Assembly: GCF_030247195.1 (NCBI RefSeq)
Contig: NC_080672.1
Coordinates: 11,966,001-12,030,000, forward strand
DNA length: 64,000 nucleotides
Direction: 5' to 3'
From: Topomyia yanbarensis
Lineage: Eukaryota; Arthropoda; Insecta; Diptera; Culicidae
Part shown: positions 34,668 to 44,768 of the stretch, in pieces
How the letters are laid out: every line of letters begins with the position of its first letter
Numbering within the stretch: the stretch's first letter is position 1
Translations under genes and position numbers: made by a program
Notes under the pieces: generated by a model
Seen by the model: the letters and a program-made list of their open reading frames with translations, nothing else
Told to the model about the DNA's origin: nothing
The model's database searches: none

Positions 34668-35384
34668 CTATGTATGGAGAACCAAAAATCCGGATGCGCA
34701 ATTGCATATCAAATGATATGATGATCCGTAATCGGATTCACAAAGATCACATGAATAATACTCAGCGCGCTGAATAGTAGCCATGTGAGAATTGAGTTTG
34801 CAATGTCCAGTCAGGGCCCTGACCAGAATACTGCAGTTGTGCTTGGAAAAATGCAACAAATTTCTTGACATTTTCGGACTCACATCCGGCGGAAAAGCCT
34901 TTGTTTGAACGCAAGTTTGCAAGCTACGCCAATGGTTGGCATGTTCGAATGCAGCCCAAGAGCGAATCTTGTGCTTTATCCAACTTATTGACAGTGGTAG
35001 AACTGGTTCTGGACCAACGAAATCAGTCGCAGTGCCAGCTCTAGCCAATTCGTCCGCCCATTCATTTCCAGTAATACCGGAATGACCGGGTACCCATAGA
35101 AGGTAGATAGCATTTGAAATGCTAAGTTCTTCGATTTGAGTTCGACATGCGATTACTAATTTCGATCTCGAATCTGCCGAACTAAGTGCTTTCAGGGCAG
35201 CCTGACTGTCAGAGCAAAAATAGATTCTTTTACCGCAAATTCCCTGTTGAAGTGCGGATTGTACGCCACACAGAATCGCAAAGATTTCTGCTTGGAATAC
35301 GGTACAGTATCTACCAAGCGAATGGGACTGGTTTAATCTCATCTCATGACAATAAACACCAGCACCGGCTCGGCCCTCCAGCAA
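34668..35384 (-). pseudogene. RNase H domain of the I/LOA-like element
   Basis: A 238-residue minus-strand frame includes VFQAEIFAILCGV (catalytic Glu), IYFCSDSQAALKALSS (catalytic Asp) and LLWVPGHSGITGNEWADELA (H and D). These are the RNase H active-site blocks found downstream of RT in I-group LINEs. A C-terminal CDLCESDYGSSYHLICNC zinc-binding-like tail follows. It is out of frame with the RT. Confidence 0.85.
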
Positions 35385-35493
35385 AGAACCGTCCGTATAA
35401 CAAACTACGTATTCTTCAAGTTGTCACTCCATCCAGCCAGACAGCCATTCCTCACGAAGAGGAATTCTCACATTGAAAGTTTTAGAAGGAAAA

Positions 35494-36908
35494 CTACATG
35501 GGAGCAAGTTTATATTCATCCCAAGTAACCATTTGGGGCCACAGTCTTGTGTGGCTAGTTACACGATCTATTGGGTTACTGTTCCAGAGCCCAGTAACCT
35601 TAAGACGGTATGCACAAGAAAGTGCTTCTTGTTTCAGAAACACATGTAGTGGTTTTATGTTCAAGAGTGCCTCGAGAGCAGCAGTAGGTGTTGTCGAGAA
35701 CGCACCAGTCATCGCCATCAAGACCATCCTCTGAAGATGGTTTAACTTTGATTGGATTGTCATGACTTCTCCCTTCTGCCACCAAACAAGGCACCCGTAT
35801 GCCAGTATTGGTCTAACAATTGTTGTGTAGATCCACTGAATGTACTTGGGTTTGAGTCCCCAAGATTTGCCGAAAGCCCGTCTACATTGGCCAAAGGCCA
35901 TGCAAGCTTTCTTGATCCTGAAATCGATGTGAGCTGTCCAATTAAGTTTTGAGTCGAGAATTACCCCACGTACTTAACTTGGTCTTCGACAATAATTTCA
36001 GAGTCAAAAAACTGCAATGGACGAGCTCCGGTTGTAATCCTTCGTTGTGTGAATAGCACCATTGAGGTTTTATTTGGATTAACTGATAGTCCAACATGAA
36101 GACACCACCGCTCAACAACACATAAGGCTTGTTGCATCAAATCAAAAAATGTGTTAATGTAAATACCGGTGATCATTATATGATAATCATCGGCGAAACC
36201 ATACGTCGGAAACCCAAGCTCATTTAGTTTTCTCAACAAGCTATCGGCGACAAGGTTCCATAGAAGTGGTGACAGCACACCACCTTGAGGACATCCGCAG
36301 ACACTCAGTTTCCTCGTCTCTACTTGTCTTAACGATGAGCACAGATGTCGGTTGCTAAGCATTGCGTGTATCCAGTTCGTGATATATGAAGGTACTCCAT
36401 GATCTCGTGCTGCTTCCAAAATGGATTCGAAAGACACGTTGTCAAAAGCACCTTCAATATCGAGAAAAACTCCTAAACTTGATTGCTTTTGCGAAAAAGC
36501 TTTTTCAATGTTGTAGACAACATTGTGTAACAGGGTGGTAGTAGACTTCCCCCGCTGATATGCATGTTGCATTGCATGTAGCGGGTGCTCGCCCAAGCAA
36601 CCATCCCGAATGTAGTGGTCGATTAAACGTTCCACTGATTTCAGAAGGAAGGAGGTCAGACTGATCGGTCTAAAGCTCTTTGCCTCCTCATAAGTGACGC
36701 GGTCACCTTTGGGAATGAATTTGACAGTTATTTCCCGCCACGCTAATGGAATGTATCCTGTTGCAAGACTGCAAGTAAGAACCTTTTTCAAAATATGCTT
36801 GAAGTGTTCATATCCTTTTTGTAGTAGAGCTGGAATAATTCCGTCCTTTCCCGGAGACTTATACGGAGCATAACTTTCAATCGCCCATTTGATCGATTCG
36901 GTTGTCAC
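35494..36908 (-). pseudogene. Reverse transcriptase domain of the I/LOA-like element
   Basis: The minus-strand frame 36908-35961 (315 residues) contains SPGKDGIIPALL, FRPISLTSFLLKSVERL, GVFLDIEGAFDNVSF (first catalytic Asp), GCPQGGVLSPLLWNLVADSL and YGFADDYHI (the catalytic FADD). It ends at a stop after KYVG. A one-base shift lets the domain continue as 35901-35494 with the IYTTIVRPILAYGCLVWW thumb segment. The catalytic residues are intact but the ORF is not. Confidence 0.85.
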
Positions 36909-37176
36909 AATTCTACGAGCAAATGCCCAAGAATCAGAACTGCCTGAAAAGAACTCAGAGGCAGTCGTCAGCGATGGCTCCGTACAACCTGGAAAGTGTG
37001 TGTGTCAAAAAGACAGTTGAGTACTACATCTTCGTCAGACGAGTATTCACCATTAGCATTTCTAATGGAACTGACATGAAAGTCTTTCGATTTCGAAAGA
37101 CTTCGACCCGTCCCTGCGTCTGCGATTCCAAGCTCTCCTACATAACTATTTTGAGTCGAACAAGTTCGGTATTCCA

Positions 37177-38505
37177 TCAAGGTGTTCCTCTAGAAGCACG
37201 CATAACTCGAAGCGGACAAGCCTCTTGGTATGCTGCTACTATGAGTGAGCTTGCTTTATCCACGACCTCATCCAAATCACTTGGAGATTCAATCGTCGGA
37301 AGATACCCATGAAACCTCGTCGCCAAGCCCTCTTCGTAGAGGTCCCAGTTCGTAGATTTGGGATTACGATAGGTGACGATATCTAGCGAGACGTTTAAAT
37401 GATCAAAGACGATGTGCTTATTATCAGATAACGACGGTTCGAGCTCGTTTGGCACGAGCCAGTTTGTCAACTCATGCGTAATACTGTCAGAGCAGAGAGT
37501 TACATCTAACACCTCTTCTCTGCCAGCTCGTGCAAAAGTTGGGCGGTTTCCTGCATTGAGGTGAAGCGATGCCAAAATCACAACAAAGGTTCGGTTATGC
37601 TCGGATATGTTCGGGTTACGTTTAGCATCTGTGTGTGACTAGAACGTCCTATACCGTATCCTACAAGCGTATCGTTCAGCAATCAGCTGACTGATTTTTG
37701 TACCACGTGTTTGATTTGTTTGGGAAAATAAAAAAGTACAAATTTTCCAAACGAATAAAAATTCCGTGAAGAAAATCTTTTCATCTACATGTGCTAACAT
37801 GCTTACATACAGTGATACAATTTCTAAGCAATCTGAGAGAAGACATTTAAGTTACAAACGATTTTGTCTTGCGCGCCAATGCAATGTTTTTATTTTGACG
37901 ATGAAATAAAAAGAAGAAGCAGAAACGACGGCAGCCATTTTAGCTGCCACCTTGTGACTCTGTTGAGCATGTCCTTAAGAATGTGCAGATTTGTACTACT
38001 TAAGTATTCCATCAATTCGGTGCCTCTCAAATTGATATTAGAGCTGCCCCAAATTATGTGGTGGGAATTTGCATCACTGCCGATTATGAGACGAAAACCC
38101 ATTTCTGCCACAGTATGATACAACCCTTTTGAAATCATCAGAAGGTGATGGTTCATTATGCGGCATATATACCGAACAATAGACGTATTTCTTGTTTATG
38201 TTGTCAATAGTCATATTTACCATGACAGTACAAATATCACGAGTTGTGAGGTCCGATATAAGACAAGCGTCAATTGCAATATTCGCAAGTATACATGCAC
38301 GAGGCATTTCACGTGGATTTGTCATGCCATTTTTGTTGCAAGCTACGAAGACGGGGTTAAGTAGCTTTCCAACATAGAAGTTTCCTTTATGGAAATACGG
38401 TTCTTGAACCAAAGCTATGGAAGCTTTCCCTTCCTGCAGAAGGCGAGATAGATTCATAGTTGCTGTACGTTTATGCTGAAGATTAATTTGTGCTACTCTA
38501 ACCAT
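37177..38505 (-). pseudogene. AP-endonuclease domain of the I/LOA-like element
   Basis: From 38505 the minus strand reads VAQINLQHKRTATMNLSRLL and then QEPYFHKG, the start of a LINE apurinic endonuclease with its metal-binding Glu. A second frame (38156-37968) has GSDANSHHIIWGS (catalytic Asp/Asn block). After the 402 bp insertion the domain resumes with AGNRPTF...EVLDVTLCSDSI at about 37555. A shift near 38.1 kb also breaks the frame. The domain nicks target DNA for target-primed reverse transcription in active relatives. Confidence 0.8.
37561..37962. mobile_element. 402 bp element with TTGAG duplication, inside the endonuclease
   Basis: TTGAG at 37556-37560 and 37963-37967 flanks a 402 bp insert. 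Removing the insert and one TTGAG rejoins the endonuclease in frame (HILKDML|NAGNRPTF), which proves the insertion and a 5 bp target duplication. The ends (GTGAAGCGATGCC and CCTTGTGACTCTG) are not obvious inverted repeats. A second copy in reverse orientation is at about 52235-52637. No ORF of note. Superfamily unknown. Confidence 0.8.
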
Positions 38506-38932
38506 ATTCCATTACAGCACTACACATTTCATCATCAGCACTTGTTGTACAGCAACTAGAAGATACCAAACACGTTGGCTTATAATCGCATATAGCGAAC
38601 CCCGAAATGGGTATTAGGGATATGAACACCATTTGAATCCCACGATTTGCAAAGAAACGAACGTCCACTGTGTCAGAGATTCGCATAACACAGCAAGGGT
38701 AAGACCCACGACACTCCGTGCGCGACTGGCATATTTTAGTCCTGCCAGTCATTCAGTCCTCGGCACGGAGTAACACCTTGACTTGAGGACTCCTGTTTTC
38801 AGTCGCCTCCTACGACATGGGAACAGGAACCCAGTGGATCAATTCTTGGTTGACATACTTCAACCCGCCGGATGCCAACGGAATACTAGCAAAAAGGTAC
38901 CCGAGTACCGCGTCGGACACATAACGGCTAAA

Positions 38933-39499
38933 GACTTGTTCTATACAAAATGAAATATTACATAGTTAAATAGTCAAAACACGAATGTTTTTAAACAGGT
39001 TACTTTACGAATAATTTTAGAAAAAAACTATCCAATTTAATTATAAATTTAATAAAAATTAGACATATTAGAGCGATTTTAGCTCTGGGGTACGAATGTA
39101 CCCCATAAAACCGTTTACGTAGAGAAAAAGTCGCTAGGGCCTAAGTATCGGTTTTAAAGTACCTACCTGTAGAAATTTATATTCCATTATAGAAAGTTGA
39201 ACCGATATTTTCCGATAAATTCCTGTTGATTTGGTTTATTACTAATTATCATGAAAAATAAATCGCAAAAAGATTTTAGATGTGAAACACGTATTGTTGA
39301 ATGCTCTCTCATAAATGTTTGTTTAAAAAATTAAATAATTCAGGCAGTTTGCGAATCTGAAGAGACGGAATTTTATGCAAAATACAATATTTGAGTACCA
39401 GAAAATACGACGAATTCTAGCGATTCAGAGGTGCTAACATTTGGTACGGGTATATGTGTCATCCATTCGTATCACGAAGTATAATTCACTACTACAAAA
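38933..39499. other. No gene recognised
   Basis: AT-rich DNA between the piggyBac-like element and the CCCGAA cluster. Only a small palindrome GGGGTACGAATGTACCCC near 39088-39105 stands out. Confidence 0.3.
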
Positions 39500-39554
39500 A
39501 AGACTGCGTTTTGTGTATAGACGCAAACAGTGTCATGAAATGGTTGGGTTGTTT

Positions 39555-39765
39555 TGTTCAAAACCCGATAATTTGTAATTTGAAAAACCCGAACCCGACC
39601 CAAGCCCGAAAGTTCAAAACGACCCGAACCTGAGAATTTCAAATTTGAAAACCCGAACCCGAGAAGCTTAAGTTTACAGAACCCGAACCCGACCCGAAAT
39701 CCACCGGGCTCGGCTCGGGTCCGGGTTTCGGGTCCAAAAACCCGAACCCGACGATCTCTAAACTT
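39555..39765. repeat. Cluster of CCCGAACCCGA repeats with inverted part
   Basis: Irregular repeats of AACCCGAACCCGACC occur from 39555 to 39755. A short inverted block (GGCTCGGCTCGGGTCCGGGT, 39708-39727) sits near the right side. It looks like an AT-flanked minisatellite or the terminal part of a non-autonomous DNA element. A minus-strand frame through it is an artefact. Confidence 0.6.
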
Positions 39766-39949
39766 GTGAATGCATTCAAAGAGGCAGGACATGCAGGAGA
39801 GACAAAAAATTAACAGAAGTTCTAATTGCCGACCAGGGAGATGGTACAACATTAAATGATACCATTTTATCAATAGCGCATATATTACAAAACCAAACCT
39901 GAATATTAATACTAATAAATAAGTCATCTTCAGTTAAAATACCTCAATT

Positions 39950-40155
39950 TCTGGGAAATGGTTTTTTTTTCTGGGGTTTGAACTTCTGGGTATTTGTTCA
40001 CTCTGGGTAACGGTTTTCTGGGCAAAAATACTTTCTGGGAAAAGGTTTTCTGGTAATTGGTACTTTCGACGGAATGGTATTCTGGAGAATGGTTCTTTCT
40101 GGGGAAAAAATTTCGGTGTTTTAGTTTCTGGGGAATGGTTTTCGGAGGAAAGTCA
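39950..40155 (-). repeat. Degenerate CCAGAAA array, right inverted copy
   Basis: Reverse complement of the array type at 28672-28870. Read on the minus strand it begins TCCTCCGAAAACCATTCCCC and continues with CCAGAAA units. The two arrays face each other across 11 kb. Confidence 0.72.
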
Positions 40156-40181
40156 GTCGTACAACCAAGATATTTTAATGG

Positions 40182-40431
40182 GGGAGCACGTCGTTTGGCA
40201 TAAGTTCATTTGGCATAAGTTCATTTGGCATAAGTTCATTTGGCGTAATGTTCATTTGGCATAACAGCAGGTGACACATGCTTTCATTTGGCATAATGAT
40301 CATTTGGCATAGGTTCATTAGGCGTCAACATTAAATATAACAGATTTCAATGTATATTTCAAATTATGCCAAATGAACATTATGCCAAATGAACTTATGC
40401 CAAACGAACTTATGCCAAACGACGTGCTCCC
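40182..40431. mobile_element. 250 bp hAT-type MITE with 8 bp target duplication
   Basis: TTTAATGG at 40174-40181 and 40432-40439 is a perfect 8 bp duplication, the size made by hAT transposases. The termini are perfect inverted repeats starting GGGAGCACGTCGTTTGGCAT. Each end contains tandem 15-base units of the type CATTTGGCATAAGTT. No coding capacity. Confidence 0.88.
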
Positions 40432-40488
40432 TTTAATGGTTTGATAGACCTGCAGCAAACACATAAAATCTTGTTGTTTCCGTTGCAG

Positions 40489-40598
40489 CACCTCGACCGG
40501 AGATGGTTACGCACGTGTGGTGTGGTATACGTGATGAAAAACTAAAAAGAAAATTAACCGTCCCGCGAAACCAATTGATGCCGAACCGGAGGGACTGA
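40489..40598 (+). CDS. upSET: Candidate terminal coding exon of upSET (36 codons)
   Basis: The acceptor CTTGTTGTTTCCGTTGCAG ends at 40488. Joined to the donor at 28411, the split Ala codon is completed (G|CA) and the frame reads PRPEMVTHVWCGIRDEKLKR and on through RNQLMPNRRD to TGA 40596-40598. The phase matches, there is no stop for 36 codons, and the basic, varied composition differs from the TE-derived frames around it. It is followed by a TE-poor 2.2 kb with 3'-UTR features. The implied intron is 12,078 bp. This is inference from splice signals and phase only; I do not recognise the peptide. The nearer acceptors at 28475/28481 are alternatives. Confidence 0.5.
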
Positions 40599-42845
40599 TT
40601 GTAACCCGAAAACAAAAAACTTCGAATTGTGACAACTCTCAAATGTAAATACAATAGTCAACAACCTAACAAAACCAAGGCAAGCAATCAAAATCTGGAC
40701 GACGCTGGTAGTCGCAATCGGATTATGTTAAAAAGCAACGGAAGCAAGCGAATGTGTTATGATTGTGATGGTCGAACGGAGCAGCTGGATGGAAACCTAC
40801 TTCCTGTAGAAGCAGGCAGGGCCAGACGTAACAGAAGCGGTAGTAAATGCAGGTGTAATTTTTTCTTTGTATATCAAGTGTAGAATTAAAAACCGATAAC
40901 ACAAACCCATGTTAAGCGCAACCTTACCATTTTGTAAATAGTTTCTTCAAGATAGTACCGTATAAATGAATAAACACCGTCATCCTTTCCATTACTCCAT
41001 AACTAAACCTGTGAATTTAGCTATTCTGTAAATACAATATAACTCTTCAAAAGCGTAGACAATGCTGCTGTACAGATTTTAAGATTGAGACGTCAATGAA
41101 TGTTATGTTTTCCCAGCCCGTTCTCCGATGTGAACAATATTGTTTGCACATAATATGTAGTAGTTACAACTTATAGTTTATTGAGTAGAAAATATAAAAG
41201 CATTTTTTCGTCTGTTCCTAACACACAGAAATTGCAGGTTGTTTTCACTTGTAACGACCACCACACTAAGTGATGTAAACAAACAATTTATCGAATGCTC
41301 CAAACACCCTTACTTTGTCCTATTCCCACTTCCCCTATATTGTAAATAGTTCGAGCAAAAACAAAAAAATCTGAATCGTGAAGACTGATAACGAAAGTTG
41401 TGAAGCTGTGTATTTTGTACATGATAGAGTAGAAGTCCAAAGAGAGAGCGAGAAAGAAAGAGGATAGTATGCTCTAACAGCAAATGACTGCAGTGTAAAA
41501 ATACTGAAACAAAATTTATTTCCAGTCCTTGTTTAAAAGAAACAACTTTCCTTTTCCCTGTTCCTTCATGCTCAGCCCCGGTGCCCCCCAACCAGTGACG
41601 AGACATATGGAAATGTGTGCTAAAATCGCAAACATTCTCTCAAAACCCACCCGTTTGTGAAAAACAAATTTTAATCATTCGAATTCATTTGTAAATAGGT
41701 GTACAGGTCTCAGTCTACCGGCAGTGGAGGAGGTAGCAGTTGCACAACGCCACTAAACCTACTTATGTAAAGTATAAAAGCTCTACTTTGTAAATAAGGC
41801 GATACTATATTATAACAACAAATCAAACAACAACAAGAAACATGGTGTAAAATAGTACAAATAGATTATATAAATGAGGAGAAATTTAAGAACCTTTAGC
41901 GTAAGGATTATTAGTACACTAATCCGAATCAAACACTAGAACTACTACAAGTGAAATGTAATAAAAACACTACATAAACATCGGAAATAGCTTCTACTTG
42001 TAAATCGCTAAACTCCAGAGATCATGGCTAATAATTAGCATAGAAAAGATAACTTTTAAAACCGAACTAGTAGATAATTTAAACAGAAAGCTGCGCTCCC
42101 GGTGAAAGAACATCATAGATGCGCTTTTGCTGCTCTCTATAAGCAGGGGAGCACTTTGGCAAACAGGGACAGGACACATCTCGTAGGAAAGTGGAACCCA
42201 AGCTACGCTAAGGCTAAATTATAGAACTCTGCCGATAGGCAGACAAGTAAATTATTGAAACTAAAAGTAAAGCAAAAAAAACGAAAGGTATGGTTAAGGC
42301 GCTACTTTTAGATCCTAACATAAGCGTACTCACCACCACCAGTCAATCTCCATCTGGAAAATAAATTCTGCTATGCTTTTTAACAACCGCAAAACCTGCT
42401 TGCAAACAAACAGAAAACCGAGTCGCAATGTTTCTTATTTCGCGCTTACTTTGATTGATCATCTCGCGCTAGAGCCTACTTTTTAGCTGTACATTTTTTT
42501 TGACACCTAGAAATCTTGATGCAGTGCGTTACAGAGATCTACCAACGTTGTATATAAAGTAAATGATAGCTTACTCCACCCCTTTAGCATGTAAGTAAAA
42601 GTCCAGTAGAAGGCGAGCCTGCAATTATAATAAGGCAACACAACACACACACAGATGAAAAAACCATAGAGTATATTATGTTTAAATGTTCTTTTTTGTA
42701 TATTTATAACATTTTTTAAATAAAGCGGTATAAGATTATTGAAAAAAAAAACAAGAAAATTCAGAAAAAGAGAAACAACACTTGTAATATACAAAATGAA
42801 AATCGATCAAGATTAAAATAAATGAAAATTTGAAAAATATGTTTG
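40599..42845 (+). other. Candidate 3' UTR with Pumilio octamers
   Basis: AT-rich, free of recognised TE remnants and with no convincing ORF; an 84-codon frame at 40629-40883 has no domain. Six perfect TGTAAATA octamers lie at 40644, 40933, 41027, 41341, 41690 and 41789, plus TGTAAATC at 41999. UGUAAAUA is the core binding sequence of Pumilio/PUF repressors, known in fly 3' UTRs. AATAAA signals occur at 40969, 42719 and 42817. I infer a long regulated 3' UTR on the plus strand, most simply that of upSET. Confidence 0.5.
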
Positions 42846-42870
42846 ATTTGGGTTGTTTTGACTGTTGTCG
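42817..42870 (+). terminator. Poly(A) site: AATAAA plus GT-rich element
   Basis: AATAAA at 42817-42822 is followed after about 20 bases by a T/G-rich tract (GTTTGATTTGGGTTGTTTTG, 42841-42860), the standard arrangement of a cleavage and polyadenylation site. Additional AATAAA at 42719 and 40969 could give shorter 3' ends. Confidence 0.5.
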
Positions 42871-43425
42871 ATGACAAGTATATCAGAGAATAGCGGAAGG
42901 ACTTCATGGCGAGTCGAATCTACTTGAAAATGTTGGAGTACATGCAAGCTGGTTCTCAACCGAAATTTTATGATCGAGCGTTCCAAATAATAAATCCCAG
43001 CAGAGGCCGACGAGATCCGACATTTTGAAGCCACCATATTGAAATTTCGGAAAATTTTTTCGGAAATCATTTTCTAATTATCGATAAATAATGAATAAAA
43101 GATCAAAAGCAGTAGTTCGTATGTCTTCGTTTCTCATTCTCAAATGTTGCTTGATTTCGCGCCGAATCCAGGAGAAGGTCTCCTTAACAAGGTTTATACA
43201 GATTTTCTACAGGCCAAAGTTCGCTTCCAAATTCAGTTTGTGGGGGAGCAAGGTATACTCAGGCCACTGGAACGTCGAGCAACACACAGTCTAAGGCTAG
43301 TTCACCACAGCCTGGACATCGCTTTTCCACGGAGGTTGTGAGCGAATAAACACAAAATCTGTGGTTTAAATACCTCAACTCATAAGTTAGTATACTCTAA
43401 AGAATAGCCAACTCCAAGAGCTGCA
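42871..43425. other. No gene recognised
   Basis: Small overlapping frames at 43091-43341 show no family signature. Confidence 0.3.
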
Positions 43426-43429
43426 ATTT

Positions 43430-43565
43430 TGACAAACGGAGCAATGAAGTTCTCTCCAATTACATGGCTTATTCAACGAGACGTCATTGCAACAACAGTG
43501 GAGGCACCGACGGCTAGTGGAAAGCAGAAGATTGTGATCGCATCTGCCTACTTCCCTAGCGATGC
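43430..43565 (+). pseudogene. R1-clade endonuclease fragment
   Basis: A plus-strand frame reads FSPITWLIQRDVIATTVEAP followed by GKQKIVIASAYFPSDAD. The RDVIATTVE...VIASAYFPxD segment is characteristic of the N-terminal AP-endonuclease of R1-type LINEs. Only this piece remains. The following bases (43590-43700) contain repeated GTCACCT/AGGTGA motifs. Confidence 0.7.
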
Positions 43566-43959
43566 GGATACAGCGGGGGTTATTCCGAACAGTCACTTTA
43601 GGTGAGGTGACACTTTTTCTCACTCGCGCGATCACCGAAGTCACCTAAGGTGAGACGAGTCACTCACGTGACTCTCTGTGACGCTATTCTGGTGTGTCAC
43701 CGCATTCTGTTAGTCGTTCCAGGTGACAGCAAAGAAAAAAATGAGATGGCGACGGTGAAAAAAATATTAAATCGAATCGTTCTCCGTTTATATTATGATT
43801 GTCTGGTATTCGTCGTATTTGTTGCTTTTTCAAGCAATTGCATAACATATTACAACTATTTGTAGTAGTTTTGTTAATTTAAAAAAAACTAATACGGAAA
43901 CGCTCACTAATAAGCTTGAATTTGTAAAAAGCACTGGTAGGATTATCAAAAGACGGAAT

Positions 43960-44160
43960 GAATTGTTAAAAAGTATAAAGTTAAATAAGCTTATTGTGTA
44001 TTAAGACGGTTTGATTTTTCAAACGAATGCGGTTCGATCGAATCCGACTCGTGTAGTTATATTGAGAATGCAAATCACTTCGTTCGAAAAGTGATCCGTC
44101 GTAATGCAGAATAAGCTTAATAATAATGTTATGACTAATTAATCCTACCATGAAGTTTTT
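43960..44160 (+). repeat. Repeat shared with 32700-32900
   Basis: TTATATTGAGAATGCAAATCAC, CGTTCGAAAAGTGATCCG and CGTAATGCAGAATAAG match the 32.8 kb repeat in reverse complement. Confidence 0.6.
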
Positions 44161-44517
44161 TTTTCGGATGCCAGGTTTCGTAGTTACTGTTTCATTGGAC
44201 ACAGAAATTCGAAAACAGATTTTTCTGCGTTCTTACGTATATATAAATCTTATTTCATTCGCAGTTCCATGTACACTAGGTTGATATGTAATAGCTACAC
44301 ATTAAAAAGTATCATTCAACACCTAATCAGTACTTTTTTGCTTTGATGTTACTAATGTGGTCGTTAGCCTGACATCCCCGATGATTTCTTCGACGATAGT
44401 TTGATCTCATCCAGCCCAAATTCTATTTGGTAGAGTGATTGAATACGGGGTACCATTGAATGGGTGCACGCGCTAATAAACATCGTATGATTTAAGAACT
44501 TAACGACCTGTTCAGGG

Positions 44518-44738
44518 TGTACGGTTTCGGAATGGAATTCGTTGAATGGACTGTAAATTGATCGGAAAAAAGAAACGTGTTTATTTTCTGTTTGATATTG
44601 CGTGTTAATTTCGCGACGAACGGCGTACGAATCCCTTTTTGTTACAGGGTTGCCAAATGATATAGAAATACATATGTTATCAATAACATACAAAATAGGG
44701 TAATAATAGGAATTTGAAATAACCGTTGCATCCGAACA
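44518..44738 (-). repeat. BEL/Pao 3' LTR
   Basis: 221 bp, same as 50136-50356 base for base as far as I can compare. CAGGG immediately precedes it on the plus strand. Confidence 0.93.
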
Positions 44739-44768
44739 TCCTCCCCCGCGTTGCAGTTGCGGAGGAAC

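Larger units (their letters stand above)
34238..38890 (-). mobile_element. I/LOA-group non-LTR retrotransposon, nearly full pol region, inactivated
   Basis: Inserted in the piggyBac-like element at an AAAA-rich site. On the minus strand the order is a short upstream segment (38890-38506), AP-endonuclease, reverse transcriptase, RNase H and a short 3' tail. RNase H plus a GCPQGGVLSPLLWN RT motif is typical of the I/LOA group of mosquito LINEs such as Lian-type elements; the exact clade is uncertain. It has several frameshifts and a 402 bp insertion in the endonuclease (37561-37962). The 5' end near 38.8 kb contains CCCATGTCGTAGGAGGCGAC, read on the minus strand. No complete ORF1 is visible, so it may be 5'-truncated. 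Confidence 0.85.
33437..38932 (-). mobile_element. piggyBac-like non-autonomous element, copy 2, split by a retrotransposon
   Basis: The left part 33437-34237 begins CCGTTATGTGTCCAAC and matches copy 1 in reverse complement (CCCAGCACTGGAAC, CCCGGGTACCCACGTCGGC). The missing end reappears at 38891-38932 as AAGGTACCCGAGTACCGCG followed by TCGGACACATAACGG. The 4.65 kb between is an I/LOA-like retrotransposon. Without it the element would be about 0.84 kb, like copy 1. Confidence 0.82.

Noticed and set aside
39472..39927. 151-codon minus frame over the CCCGAA cluster
   Set aside because: It translates a simple repeat and has no independent support.
28672..40155. Target-site duplication for the CCAGAAA arrays
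   Set aside because: I compared 8 bp and shorter flanks on both sides and found no match.
40629..40883. 84-codon frame as a protein-coding exon
   Set aside because: It contains CYDCDG and a basic tail but no known domain, and lies in the candidate 3' UTR after the exon stop. It was kept as UTR.
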